Shown: positions 16,164 to 25,105, counted from the stretch's first letter. The stretch: DNA of 64,000 bases from Tolypothrix sp. PCC 7712 (GCF_025860405.1 NZ_CP063785.1:7255390-7319389), one strand, 5' to 3'. Notes: generated by a model not told the origin, from the sequence alone. Numbers and translations: made by a program.

Positions 16164-16309
16164 TTAGGATTTTCTGTTTAACGGGATTTACGAGTCAGTT
16201 AAAATCTTTGAACCACTTTATAAAATATAAAAACTTTCTGTATTTATCTATACATAATTACTATAAAAAAATGAAGATTAAAAGTTTTTTTGGCAATTAT
16301 TTTGGCGAA

Positions 16310-16332
16310 ATGTATGTTATAGTTGCCTTAAG
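16310..16332 (+). promoter_or_regulatory. Candidate regulator site, copy 1 (vnfR/vup motif)
   Basis: ATGTATGTTATAGTTGCC followed by TTAAG. It matches sites at 19353 and 21031 over ATGTATGNTAWASTTGC, with a preceding TTTGSC in all three. It lies ~325 bp before the VnfR-type gene. Confidence 0.5.
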
Positions 16333-16543
16333 GGGAAATCAAACAGCAGTAAATCAACTAGCAACAAGTTTAGTTTGTCTACTGCAACAATGAAACCCAG
16401 TAAGTATCTTAGCCATATAAGCCATATATTATGATGTATGCAATCATCCGAGAGTATTAACAGGTCTTCCAATAGGAAAGGCATAAACTAGAAGACTTTC
16501 TTGCTATTGCCTAGATAAATTAATACCAATTTATGGGAAGAAT

Positions 16544-16595
16544 GATTGCGATAGATGCATTGCCCAAAAGCTTGGTCAATCAATCTTTTACAATC
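16544..16595 (+). repeat. Second copy of the 52-nt stem-loop repeat
   Basis: Aligns without gaps to 921-972. The last 37 nt differ at only two positions; the left arm has diverged, leaving 14 of 19 stem pairs. It is located just upstream of the VnfR-type gene. Confidence 0.6.
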
Positions 16596-16657
16596 CTCAA
16601 TCCAAAATTGTATAAGTTTGTCTGCGGTAGCCGTTCTTGCAGGAGGAAGACAGCCTT

Positions 16658-17788
16658 ATGAAGCTGGATGCTAATGTTTGCAACAACCTGAAGTCAATTA
16701 GAACTCGCTTAGGCATGAGTCAGCAAGATTTAGCTAATATAGCTGGCGTAACTCGTCAGGCTATTAGTAGTGTGGAATCAGGACAATATGCTCCTTCGGT
16801 TGCCATTAGCTTGCGTCTAGCTAAAGCGTTGGGTTGCCAAGTGGAGGAGTTATTTTGGTTAGAGGACGATTTACCAGAAGTTGAGGCAGTTCTTACTAAA
16901 CCAGTTCCAAGTGAACAGCAATTGCGAGTCAGCCTAGCAAAAATTGGGGGACAATGGATAGCTTATCCCTTAATTGGGAAAGATGCTTTTCGTATGGAAA
17001 TGATCCCCGCTGACGGTAAAGCACATATCCCAACAACTACAAATAAAGTTCAAGTTCAGCTGCTTGATGATATAGATAAATTGCACAATACAGTTGTTAT
17101 AGCTGGCTGTACACCTGTAATTTCCTTCTTAGCAAAAGCAACTGAACGTTGGTATCCTCAACTGCGAGTTCATTATCATTTTGCTAATAGCATGGCTGCC
17201 TTGCGTAGTCTGGATAGAGGTGAAGTTCACATTGCAGGGATGCATTTATATGATCCTGAAACTGAAGAACATAATATTCCCTTTGTTCGTGAAGCTTTAG
17301 CTGATAGGAGTGCAGTTTTAATCACCCTTGGTATTTGGGAAGAAGGATTGATGGTGCAACCAGGTAATCCAATGGAAATCAAAAATTTGGCTGATTTAGT
17401 GGAATTAGGAGGAACCATCATCAACCGCGAACCTGGTTCTGGGAGTCGGATGCTTTTAGAACGCCAACTCAACAAAGAAAATATACCATTGGACATAGTC
17501 AAAGGATCTGAGCGGATTGTCCATAGCCATCAAGATGTTGCTTTAGCTATAGCATCAGGAATAGCTGATGCAGGTGTGAGTACTTCATCTATAGCTGCGG
17601 CCTTTGGTTTGGGATTTGTTCCCTTGCATCAAGCGCGGTATGACTTGGTAATTCTCAAAGAATACCTGGAAGAATCACCTGTACAGCAGTTCCTTGGCAT
17701 CTTGGGACATCGGCTGGTGCAATCACAACTAAAAGTTCTTGGCGGTTATGACATCAGCAAGATAGGGGAAGTTGTAGCAACTATTTAA
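16658..17788 (+). CDS. vnfR: VnfR-type HTH + periplasmic-binding-fold repressor
   Basis: A 376-residue regulator from ATG 16658 (AGGAGG eleven bases upstream). Residues ~1-55 are an XRE-type helix-turn-helix (MSQQDLANIAGVTRQAIS). Residues ~130-365 are a PBP-like ligand-binding domain related to molybdate-binding regulators, including VVIAGCTP, the HIAGMHLYDPETEEHN segment and REPGSGSRM. This architecture and its place in a vnf island fit VnfR1/VnfR2, the paired repressors of V-nitrogenase genes in Anabaena variabilis under molybdate. A close paralogue lies at 19485-20687, with nifV between them. Which copy is R1 or R2 cannot be decided here. Ligand identity (molybdate) is inferred. Confidence 0.8.
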   Translation: MKLDANVCNNLKSIRTRLGMSQQDLANIAGVTRQAISSVESGQYAPSVAISLRLAKALGCQVEELFWLEDDLPEVEAVLTKPVPSEQQLRVSLAKIGGQWIAYPLIGKDAFRMEMIPADGKAHIPTTTNKVQVQLLDDIDKLHNTVVIAGCTPVISFLAKATERWYPQLRVHYHFANSMAALRSLDRGEVHIAGMHLYDPETEEHNIPFVREALADRSAVLITLGIWEEGLMVQPGNPMEIKNLADLVELGGTIINREPGSGSRMLLERQLNKENIPLDIVKGSERIVHSHQDVALAIASGIADAGVSTSSIAAAFGLGFVPLHQARYDLVILKEYLEESPVQQFLGILGHRLVQSQLKVLGGYDISKIGEVVATI

Positions 17789-17789
17789 T

Positions 17790-17840
17790 GAAAGGGCATG
17801 AAAGGGCATTGGGCATTGGGCATCGGGCATTGGGCATTGT
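17790..17840. repeat. Short tandem repeat (GGGCATT-type)
   Basis: GGGCATT/GGGCATC/GGGCATG heptamers repeated after the first VnfR-type gene. Confidence 0.75.
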
Positions 17841-18008
17841 GAATAGGAACAACTAGTACAGCACAGTGGAACAAAGTCTGGCTTTAAACCTTTACCTCTG
17901 ACTGCATTCCGAGAATGTCTGCAAGGATGAGTCTCAAATCCTTGTATAGATTTGGTGACGCTTTTTGCATGAGTTTTGTTTACTCTCACTTAATTGATTG
18001 CAACTTTT

Positions 18009-19130
18009 ATGATGAACAACCATGCTATTCAGATTAACGATACAACCCTGCGAGATGGAGAACAAGCCGCAGGTATAGCCTTTACTGTGGAAGAGAAAAT
18101 TGCGATCGCCACTCTTCTTGATGCCATAGGTGTGCAGGAGCTAGAAGTTGGGATTCCCGCAATGGGGCTTGAAGAGGCAGAATCGATTAAAACCATTGCC
18201 AATCTGGGATTAAATACTAAATTGCTTGGCTGGAATCGGGCTAACTTGTCTGATATTCAAGCATCTATAGATTGTGGTCTAGAGCGAGTGCATATTTCTG
18301 TACCCGTTTCTGATATTCAAATTAATGCCAAGTTTCAAGGACGGAAACGACTAGTATTAGATCGCCTCAAAGATGCAATCAGTTTTGCACGCGATCGCGG
18401 TTTATCTGTATCTGTGGGTGGCGAAGATTCTTCTAGAGCTGATGAATCATTTCTCTTGTCTGTAGCTTATTCTGCTCAAGAATGGGGCGCTTTTCGATTT
18501 CGCTTCTGTGACACAGTGGGAATTCTTGATCCCGTCAGCACTTACAACAAAGTGAGTCGTTTAGTCTCTCATCTATCAATTGCGATAGAAATGCACATGC
18601 ATGATGACTTTGGACTAGCATTAGCAAACACCTTAGCTGGTGTGAGAGCCGGAGCAGTATCAGTCAATACCACCGTCAATGGTATTGGCGAACGTGCAGG
18701 AAATGCACCCCTAGAAGAAGTCGTGATGGGACTCAAACATCTCCACGGAATTCAAACGGGTATAGATACCAAACGACTAGTAGAAATGTCGCAGTTAGTA
18801 GCCAAAGCCACCAACTATCCCGTACCACCTTGGAAAGCGATCGTCGGTGAAAATACCTTTGCACATGAATCGGGTATTCATGCTCATGGTGTGTTGCAAA
18901 ATCCTGTCACCTACGAACCTTTTGCACCAGAAGATGTAGGCTGGGAACGCCGTTTAGTTGTAGGTAAACATTCTGGCAGACATTTGTTGCTGAGTGTACT
19001 GCAACAACATGGCATCAACCTCGGTCAAACGGAAATTCAATCGGTATTAGATGCTGTGCGACATCAATCTGTGCAAACAAAACGCAGTCTCACAGTTGAA
19101 GAATTACTCAGCCTAGTTCCCCAGAAGTAA
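18009..19130 (+). CDS. nifV: Homocitrate synthase NifV
   Basis: A 373-residue protein of the NifV/isopropylmalate-synthase family. It makes homocitrate from acetyl-CoA and 2-oxoglutarate, and homocitrate is the organic ligand of the Mo- and V-nitrogenase cofactors. Diagnostic motifs are INDTTLRDGEQAAGIAF at the N-terminus, HMHDDFGLALANT (metal-binding His region), GIGERAGNAPLEEV and ESGIHAHGV. The start is ATG 18009 or the adjacent ATG 18012. It sits between the two VnfR-type regulators, so it is probably the copy dedicated to the alternative nitrogenase. A GCCG...CGGC hairpin at 19182-19208 may end its transcript. Confidence 0.93.
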   Translation: MMNNHAIQINDTTLRDGEQAAGIAFTVEEKIAIATLLDAIGVQELEVGIPAMGLEEAESIKTIANLGLNTKLLGWNRANLSDIQASIDCGLERVHISVPVSDIQINAKFQGRKRLVLDRLKDAISFARDRGLSVSVGGEDSSRADESFLLSVAYSAQEWGAFRFRFCDTVGILDPVSTYNKVSRLVSHLSIAIEMHMHDDFGLALANTLAGVRAGAVSVNTTVNGIGERAGNAPLEEVVMGLKHLHGIQTGIDTKRLVEMSQLVAKATNYPVPPWKAIVGENTFAHESGIHAHGVLQNPVTYEPFAPEDVGWERRLVVGKHSGRHLLLSVLQQHGINLGQTEIQSVLDAVRHQSVQTKRSLTVEELLSLVPQK

Positions 19131-19484
19131 GGGAGTAGAAGGAGAATTATCAGCATCTCAATATATGGGAAATGCGATAAAGCCGCTAAATTTGTAGCAT
19201 TTAACGGCAAAATTAATCTTGTTATTAATACCTCCTGAGTTAGTAAAAATACTCAGATTTTTATCATTTTTATCATTTTTAATTATAAAAAATAAATTTT
19301 AAAATAATCTTAGATTATAAATCATCTAGTCTTTGTAAAAAATATTTGCCCTATGTATGATAAACTTGCGAAATAGTGAAATATTCCTAGTTTCTATAAC
19401 CACATCAAATCCTCAATCCTTTGCTATTGCTTTGGTAAGTCAAGTTTTTCCCTGTGGCTTTTTCTAACGGAGAGATACAGCCTG
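19131..19484. other. Intergenic region between nifV and the second VnfR-type gene
   Basis: Contains the GCCGCTAAAT...ATTTAACGGC hairpin (19182-19208, possible weak terminator), an AT-rich tract and the ATGTATG motif at 19353. Confidence 0.5.
19353..19376 (+). promoter_or_regulatory. Candidate regulator site, copy 2 (vnfR/vup motif)
   Basis: ATGTATGATAAACTTGCG then AAATAG, 109 bp before the second VnfR-type gene. It aligns with 16310 and 21031. Confidence 0.5.
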
Positions 19485-20687
19485 ATGAAAATGGATGTGA
19501 GTCTGTGTAACAATCTCAGATCAATGAGAACTCGCTTAGATTTAAGCCAGCAAGACTTGGCTAACATAGTTGGTGTCACTCGTCAGACCATTGGGAGTCT
19601 AGAAGCGGGACAATATGCTCCTTCTATAGCTATGTGCTTGCGTTTAGCCAAAGCACTTGATTGCAAAGTTGAAGACTTGTTCTGGCTAGATGGCGATCGC
19701 CTGGAAATTGAGGCAATAATTGCTGAGACGGACTCTGACGAACAGCCATCACAAGTTACTCTGGCGAAGGTTGGAGAGCAATGGATAGCTTATCCTCTAG
19801 TTGGCAACGATGCTTTTCGCATGGAAATGATTCCATCTGATGGTGAGACATTGGCAGAAAAAAAGTTCCCCAACATCACTCAACTAGCATTATCTCAGGA
19901 TATTGTAAAAAGTAACAAAAGTTACTTGCAGAATGAGAAAAATAAAGTTGTAGTTCGATTGGTGGACGATGTTGATAAATTGCAAAATACGGTTGTGATT
20001 GCTGGTTGCACACCTGTGCTTTCTCTATTAGCAAAGGCAACGGAACGTTGGTATCCAAAACTGCGAGTTAATTATCGTTTTGCCCACAGCATGAAAGCGT
20101 TGCGTAGTCTGTGCCAGGGTGAAGTTCACATTGCGGGAATGCATTTATATGATCCCCAAACAGGGGAACATAACGTTCCTTTTGTGCGAGCAGCGTTAGC
20201 TGGTAGGAAGGCAATGATCATCTCCCTTGGAGTTTGGCAAGAAGGATTGTTAGTGCCAGCAGGAAACCCAATGGGCGTTAAGACAGTTGCCGACTTAGTA
20301 GAATTTGACGCGACTATTATTACTCAGGAACCGGGTTCTGCGGGGCGGATGCTTTTAGAACGAAAACTCCAAGAACAAAGAGTACCACTCCAAAGCGTGA
20401 AAAAGTTTGACTGCATCGCCCACAACCATCAAGATGTTGCCTTGTCTGTAGCTTCCGGTATGGTTGATGCAGGTATCAGTACAGCATCGATAGCTGCTAC
20501 CTTTGGGTTGGGATTTATCCCTTTACATCAAGCGCGCTACGACTTGGTGATTCTGAAAGAATATTTGGAACAATCACCAGTACAGCAATTTATCAATATC
20601 TTGGGACATCAGGTAGTGCGATCGCATTTACAGGTTCTCGGTGGCTATGACATCAGCAATATTGGGGAAGTAATCGCAAATGTGTAA
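19485..20687 (+). CDS. vnfR: VnfR-type HTH + periplasmic-binding-fold repressor (paralogue)
   Basis: A 400-residue paralogue of the protein at 16658-17788, with the same two-domain layout. An HTH at residues ~1-55 (LSQQDLANIVGVTRQTIG) is followed by a PBP-like domain with VVIAGCTP, HIAGMHLYDPQTGEHN, TQEPGSAGRM and ARYDLVILKEYLEQSPVQQF. It is longer by an insertion near residues 110-145 (QLALSQDIVKSNKSYLQ). The leader before the ATG (GGAGAGATACAGCCTG) resembles that of the first copy (GGAGGAAGACAGCCTT), showing the duplication included the ribosome-binding region. Presumed to repress vnf and vup genes together with its partner. Confidence 0.8.
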   Translation: MKMDVSLCNNLRSMRTRLDLSQQDLANIVGVTRQTIGSLEAGQYAPSIAMCLRLAKALDCKVEDLFWLDGDRLEIEAIIAETDSDEQPSQVTLAKVGEQWIAYPLVGNDAFRMEMIPSDGETLAEKKFPNITQLALSQDIVKSNKSYLQNEKNKVVVRLVDDVDKLQNTVVIAGCTPVLSLLAKATERWYPKLRVNYRFAHSMKALRSLCQGEVHIAGMHLYDPQTGEHNVPFVRAALAGRKAMIISLGVWQEGLLVPAGNPMGVKTVADLVEFDATIITQEPGSAGRMLLERKLQEQRVPLQSVKKFDCIAHNHQDVALSVASGMVDAGISTASIAATFGLGFIPLHQARYDLVILKEYLEQSPVQQFINILGHQVVRSHLQVLGGYDISNIGEVIANV

Positions 20688-21067
20688 ACTCTTCCAAGGC
20701 TGGGGTTAGACTGTCGGCAAATTGATATTCAAGATATGGGCGGTGCTTTTGCACGGTCTAATTTGTCTTCCATCATAAAATTTATCACTCAATCGATTTC
20801 ATAAGTAAGTCGGTAGAAATGAATCAATTCAAAATTCAAAATATGATGTGTTTAGCAAACAGTTGGCAAAATTTTCTAGACAAAAAAATCCTACAATCGC
20901 TAACTTTATCACTCTACTCTATCAAACTTGGAATAATAGAATGAAAGACAGAAAAATCTGTATATGCTTATACATTAATTGAAAATATATCAGGTGTAAA
21001 AAGTCGATTTTTGCAAGGTATTTTTGCATGATGTATGCTATACTTGCGTTAAGTTAGAAGAAAAAAG
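20688..21067. other. Intergenic region after the second VnfR-type gene
   Basis: No gene recognised. It ends in the motif at 21031 that precedes the VnfR remnant. Confidence 0.5.
21031..21053 (+). promoter_or_regulatory. Candidate regulator site, copy 3 (vnfR/vup motif)
   Basis: ATGTATGCTATACTTGCG then TTAAG, preceded by TTTTTGCATG. It is immediately upstream of the VnfR remnant and 330 bp before vupA, so it may originate from the lost vnfR promoter and now serve vup. Confidence 0.5.
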
Positions 21068-21223
21068 ATGTATTTATATTCTCCCGATATTAGGGAAGAT
21101 AATATTCCTCTTTCGCGAGCCGACTTTGTGACGATCAAAGAACACTTGAAAATAGCACCAATACAGCAATTATGTAAGTATTTTGTGACTTGCATTAGTG
21201 CGATCGCAATTAGATTTTCTTGA
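21068..21223 (+). pseudogene. Internally deleted remnant of a third VnfR-type regulator
   Basis: A 51-codon open frame. It begins YLYSPDIREDNIPLSRA, aligning to HLYDPETEEHNIPFVREA of the intact paralogues. It then jumps to DFVTIKEHLKIAPIQQLCKYF, aligning to the C-terminal DLVILKEYLEQSPVQQFINIL. About 100 residues between these two parts, and everything before, are missing. The DNA after it (AGTGCGATCGCAATTAGA) also resembles the 3' end of the second copy. Relic of a triplicated regulator. Confidence 0.7.
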
Positions 21224-21384
21224 CGGTAAAATTAACCGTGCGATCAATACTTGCTGAATTAATAAAAACCAGATTCTCAGAATAAATATCCCGCTCATCT
21301 CCTTTCTCAAAAATCCGAAAATTAAACCAAATTATCGTTTGGCTAAATAATTGGGCATCATCCGTGTAAATCCTCAGAGGTTCT

Positions 21385-22269
21385 ATGATTAAAAGAAGGT
21401 TTATCATTATAGGCTTGGCCTGTTGCTTGTCGGTTATGAGTGCTGGTGCTGGTAATTTACTAGTCCGACAACAACCAGCAAATGCACAATCAGCAACTAA
21501 GAAAAATGTCATAGTTGCTATGACAACCAGCATAGAAGATAGTGGACTTTTAGATGATTTAGTTCCAGCTTTTGAAAAGAGAACGGGATATATACTCAAA
21601 AAGGTTGCAGTTGGAACTGGACAGGCTTTAGCTTTAGCTGAAAAAGGCGAAGTTGACGCGCTATTTGTTAATTCACCGAAAGCTGAACGCAAAGTTTTGC
21701 AAGGTGGTGCTGTAACCAATCGCCGCTTAGTTATGCACAATGACTTTGTGATTGTGGGGCCATCTGCTGATAAAGCCAAGATTAAAGGAAACAAAAATGC
21801 TGTGCAAGCCTTTAACTTGATTGCCAAAAACCAAGCGTTATTCATCTCCAGGGGTGATGACTCAGGTACTAATAAACTTGAGAAAGATTTATGGCAACAG
21901 GCGAAAGTCACGCCTGCTGGTGATTGGTATCAGCAAACAGGTTCAGGGATGGGGAAAACTTTGCAAGTAGCTAACCAAAAATTAGGATATACCTTAGTAG
22001 ACCGAGCAACATATATATTTCAACAGAAAAATATTTCAGCTTTGCAGGTATTAGTAGAAGGAGACAGAAAATTATTAAATCTCTACCATGTAATGCAAGT
22101 AAATCCGCAAAAGTTCCCCAAAGTTAATAGTGCGGGATCTAAAGCGTTTATTGATTTTGTTTTATCTTCTGAAGGACAGAAAATAATTGCAGATCACGCG
22201 AGAAAAGAGTTTGGACAGCCACTGTTTATTGTTGATGGAGGTAAGACGGAGAAAGATTACGGTTTTTAG
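21385..22269 (+). CDS. vupA: Vanadate/tungstate ABC transporter, substrate-binding protein
   Basis: A 294-residue TupA-family periplasmic oxyanion-binding protein. An N-terminal hydrophobic signal sequence ends near ANAQS (residue ~36). The oxyanion-pocket signature TTSIEDSGLLDDL follows, then GTGQALALAEKGEVDALFVNSP and DSGTNKLEKDLW. In a vnf island this corresponds to VupA of the vanadate transporter VupABC known from Anabaena variabilis. TupA-type proteins elsewhere bind tungstate, so vanadate specificity is inferred from context. Permease and ATPase genes follow after a MITE-like insertion and a small gene. Confidence 0.85.
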   Translation: MIKRRFIIIGLACCLSVMSAGAGNLLVRQQPANAQSATKKNVIVAMTTSIEDSGLLDDLVPAFEKRTGYILKKVAVGTGQALALAEKGEVDALFVNSPKAERKVLQGGAVTNRRLVMHNDFVIVGPSADKAKIKGNKNAVQAFNLIAKNQALFISRGDDSGTNKLEKDLWQQAKVTPAGDWYQQTGSGMGKTLQVANQKLGYTLVDRATYIFQQKNISALQVLVEGDRKLLNLYHVMQVNPQKFPKVNSAGSKAFIDFVLSSEGQKIIADHARKEFGQPLFIVDGGKTEKDYGF

Positions 22270-22293
22270 ATAACCTTAAATATCAAAGAATAG

Positions 22294-22591
22294 CCCGCTT
22301 TTGTCACTCTCCGGAAGGCTAATCGCTAGAAGCCTCATCAGGCAATCAATACAAGCTATCCTATTAGGAAAAAATGGGTGTTGTATTTGTTATTAGAAAA
22401 AAATCGTGTTAACGGGTGAGCGAAAAAAGGTGTGGGAGGTGTGGGGAGTGTGGGGAGTGTGGAGAGTCATTTTTTGGATACTTAGCCAGAAATCCCACAC
22501 AAAATTTCGTTCACCCCGTGTTAACCCTTGGTAGATAAAAGCTCGCATAATTCAGAAATGGCAAATGTTTTCGGAGAGTGACAGAACAGGG
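22294..22591. mobile_element. 298-bp MITE-like element with IS701-type terminal repeats
   Basis: The left end CCCGCTTTTGTCACTCTCCG and the inverted right end CCCTGTTCTGTCACTCTCCG match at most positions. Both resemble the ends of the 1389-bp IS copies in this window (CCCTGTTTTGTCACTCT). ATAG occurs on both flanks (22290-22293 and 22592-22595), a 4-bp target duplication. It has no coding capacity. Inside are a GGGGAGTGT repeat and a nested inverted repeat (GTTAACGGGTGAGCGAAA with TTTCGTTCACCCCGTG). It splits the gap between vupA and the 71-aa gene. Confidence 0.75.
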
Positions 22592-22634
22592 ATAGTATCA
22601 ATCATTCATTCTTTTCTATACTAGGAGTAAATTC

Positions 22635-22850
22635 ATGACAATCGAACAAAAGCCCAAAAGTGATCCACACAATCACACAGCAAAAATCAAAGGGAAGTTG
22701 AACGATCTAATCGCACACTTGCGTGAAGATATTACCAAAATCGAAGATCCAAAGGCTCAGGCCCTTTTTGAGACTACAGCTGAAGTTCTCAAGGGTCTAG
22801 TGAATGCTTACAATGATTACGAGCAGCACTCAGAAGAAGCCTGGAAATAA
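22635..22850 (+). CDS. Small soluble protein of unknown function in the vup operon
   Basis: 71 residues, starting ATG 22635 after AGGAG at good spacing, so a real gene. It is predicted helical and charged (KIKGKLNDLIAHLREDITKIE, then AQALFETTAEVLKGL) and ends NDYEQHSEEAWK. The N-terminal PHNHT stretch has two histidines. No family is recognised. It lies 30 bp before vupB on the same strand, between the binding-protein and permease genes, which suggests a role linked to vanadate uptake or regulation. Confidence 0.7.
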   Translation: MTIEQKPKSDPHNHTAKIKGKLNDLIAHLREDITKIEDPKAQALFETTAEVLKGLVNAYNDYEQHSEEAWK

Positions 22851-22880
22851 ATTACTCTAGTGGGTTACCAAAATTGAGCT

Positions 22881-23579
22881 GTGGATACAATCATTGAAGG
22901 AGCAATCAGAGCTATTGAGTTATTAACAAGGGGCGATCGCGACGTTCTCCAGGTCATGATGATGACTTTGCTAGTATCTGGAACAGCGACGGCTATTAGT
23001 GTTGTGCTGGGTGTACCCTTGGGATTGTGGTTAGCTTTAACAGAGTTTTTCGGGAAACAGATATTAAATAGCTTGGTTAACTTTGGCATGGGATTACCAC
23101 CAGTCGTAGTTGGCTTAGTCGTTAGCTTGTTTTTGTGGCGGTCTGGCCCTTTGGGCGATTTAGAACTGATGTATACACCCGCAGCAATGATCGTTGCCCA
23201 AGCATTGATTGCTTTCCCCATTGTCGCTGGCTTTAGTTTTGCAGCCATTCTCAGTATTAATCCTAAACTTCGCTGGCAACTGCTATCAATGGGGGCAACA
23301 CCTTGGCAAGCTAATTTATTGCTGATCAAGGAAGCAAAGTTAGGATTAATAGCCGCAGTAATTGCAGGTTTTGGTCGTGTCATCTCCGAAGTTGGGGCCT
23401 CGATGATGGTAGGCGGGAATATCAAAGGACAGACAAGAGTTTTAACTACAGCGATTGTCACCGAAGTCGAAAAAGGTAATTTCGATGTGGCAATGGCGAT
23501 CGCATATATTCTCCTGATCGTTACCTACAGCATTGTTGTATTGCTGACTATCTTGCAGCACGAAAAGAAAGTTTTATGA
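22881..23579 (+). CDS. vupB: Vanadate/tungstate ABC transporter permease
   Basis: A 232-residue inner-membrane permease of the TupB type with five or six transmembrane helices. The cytoplasmic coupling (EAA-like) segment around VISEVGASMMVGGNIKGQ is typical of TupB/VupB. It starts at GTG 22881; the ribosome-binding site is poor, so a nearby later start is possible. Its end overlaps the start of vupC by four bases (ATGA), indicating translational coupling. With VupA and VupC it imports vanadate for V-nitrogenase. Confidence 0.88.
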   Translation: MDTIIEGAIRAIELLTRGDRDVLQVMMMTLLVSGTATAISVVLGVPLGLWLALTEFFGKQILNSLVNFGMGLPPVVVGLVVSLFLWRSGPLGDLELMYTPAAMIVAQALIAFPIVAGFSFAAILSINPKLRWQLLSMGATPWQANLLLIKEAKLGLIAAVIAGFGRVISEVGASMMVGGNIKGQTRVLTTAIVTEVEKGNFDVAMAIAYILLIVTYSIVVLLTILQHEKKVL

Positions 23580-24721
23580 TCAAAATTACTGGTTTCAAGT
23601 CCTTTGTCGCCTCTGCTGTAGGACGACAGAAAAATTTGGGGGGTGTAAACGAGTATGTCCTGAATATGCATCAGGTAAAAGTCGATAGCAAAACCCGCAA
23701 AAATATCCTGACAATTGATGATTTCGCTGTCCGTCCTGGGGAACTAGTCGCTGTGCTTGGCCCTAATGGTGCTGGCAAAAGCACCATGTTAAGAACAATC
23801 AATATGTTGCAGCCTTATCGCGGTCAAATACAATTGTTTGGTCAAGATGCCAGTTATGCCAATCAAACAAACTTGCGTCGTCGTTCGGCTCTGGTTTTTC
23901 AAGAGACATTACTATTAGATGACACAGTTTTTAATAATGTTGCCAGAGTCTTACAGTTTCGCGGAGTTCCAAAACACCAAATTAAACAAAGGGTATACAC
24001 TGCACTAGAGACTTTTGGTTGCGAACACTTAGCAAATCGGTCGGCTCGTTCTTTATCTGGTGGCGAAGGTAAACGAGTTTGTATAGCCTCTGGTTTAGTA
24101 GCTGATTCCGAATTACTGCTATTAGATGAGCCTTCAGCCTCCTTAGATGTGGCAATCCGTCCGCAAATTATCGAAAAAATTAGACAATGGGCGCAAGACA
24201 GAGGATCGGCTGTGATATTAGTTAGCCACAACTTTACTGATATCTTGAATTTTGCCGATCGCGCGATCGCACTATTTGATGGTTGTATTATTCAGGATGA
24301 TAAATTAGAAAACCTGATCCGCCGACCAGCTAATCAGCAAATTGCCAGACTCGTGGGCATGGATAATATCATTCCCTGTAAGATTAAGCCAGGCGATCGC
24401 GGTTATTTAATTAAGCTGGCAAACAGTCTAGAGTTTTTCTACCCTGGTGAACTTAAAACACCCATCACAGCCTGTTGTTTATCGAGTGATGCTTTCTATC
24501 TTGATCATACAAATTCTTCAATTCCCTACCAGCCAGGAGTCGTGAGACTAGAAGGACGAGTAGAGAGAATTTTACGTGGGATAGGCACTGATACTATTCG
24601 CTTTCAACTGGGAGAACAAATTTTGACTGCCAAATTACGCCGGGGTTATACATCCGAAAATATCTATCGTCATGGAAAAATTAAGCTGGCATTCAGCCCT
24701 ACAGATGTACATTTTGTTTAG
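23576..24721 (+). CDS. vupC: Vanadate/tungstate ABC transporter ATP-binding protein
   Basis: A 381-residue ATPase. Walker A is GPNGAGKST (residues ~62-70), the signature SLSGGEGKR, Walker B LLLLDEPSASLD and the H-loop VSHN. Residues ~270-381 form a C-terminal extension of the kind found in molybdate/tungstate ATPases (TOBE/regulatory-like, including RLEGRVERILRG and KIKLAFSP). Such a domain could sense the oxyanion or modulate transport. The four-base overlap with vupB and the order binding protein, permease, ATPase fit VupABC. Confidence 0.88.
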   Translation: MIKITGFKSFVASAVGRQKNLGGVNEYVLNMHQVKVDSKTRKNILTIDDFAVRPGELVAVLGPNGAGKSTMLRTINMLQPYRGQIQLFGQDASYANQTNLRRRSALVFQETLLLDDTVFNNVARVLQFRGVPKHQIKQRVYTALETFGCEHLANRSARSLSGGEGKRVCIASGLVADSELLLLDEPSASLDVAIRPQIIEKIRQWAQDRGSAVILVSHNFTDILNFADRAIALFDGCIIQDDKLENLIRRPANQQIARLVGMDNIIPCKIKPGDRGYLIKLANSLEFFYPGELKTPITACCLSSDAFYLDHTNSSIPYQPGVVRLEGRVERILRGIGTDTIRFQLGEQILTAKLRRGYTSENIYRHGKIKLAFSPTDVHFV

Positions 24722-24771
24722 CGGCTAAACACTTAAATTAACTTCTGAATATTGACTATCTAGGGTGACAA

Positions 24772-25095
24772 ATGAAATTTAGCAAATTACCAATTTTATC
24801 AAACTTTTCTATTTATTTTGACATCGGCACATGGCTATTACTAACAGCAGGTCTGTTATGTTTAATAATTTTATTATGGATTGGCATCATCATCATCGGC
24901 AATATTCTGTTAATCGGAAATGTCTTTAATCCCCACCAATCAACAATGCAAGTAAAGCTATTTTATAGCCTTGCATCTGTATTTTTAGGATTATTCCTAG
25001 CTATTTTTATGATTAATATTGCCGAACTTTCGGATAAAAGGTTATCAAAATCAGCAACCAAAATTACAGACAAATGGAAATCTCATTTATCATAA
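24772..25095 (+). CDS. Small membrane protein of unknown function after vupC
   Basis: 107 residues with two strong transmembrane helices (about 17-47 and 62-84) and a basic C-terminal tail (KRLSKSATKITDKWKSH). It lies 50 bp after vupC on the same strand, so it is probably the last gene of the vup operon. No family is recognised. The next 50 bp hold a dispersed hairpin repeat and then a convergent gene. Confidence 0.6.
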   Translation: MKFSKLPILSNFSIYFDIGTWLLLTAGLLCLIILLWIGIIIIGNILLIGNVFNPHQSTMQVKLFYSLASVFLGLFLAIFMINIAELSDKRLSKSATKITDKWKSHLS

Positions 25096-25105
25096 CAGCC
25101 AGTAG

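Larger units (their letters stand above)
16164..16657. other. Intergenic region upstream of the first VnfR-type gene
   Basis: Holds the ATGTATG motif at 16310 and the 52-nt stem-loop-like repeat at 16544, listed separately. A frame at 16208-16393 is AT-rich and featureless and is not called. Confidence 0.5.

Noticed and set aside
16208..16393. 61-codon open frame upstream of the first VnfR-type gene
   Set aside because: AT-rich, featureless, and contains the candidate operator.
21210..21911. 233-codon minus-strand open frame
   Set aside because: It lies antisense to vupA, which has clear family motifs.
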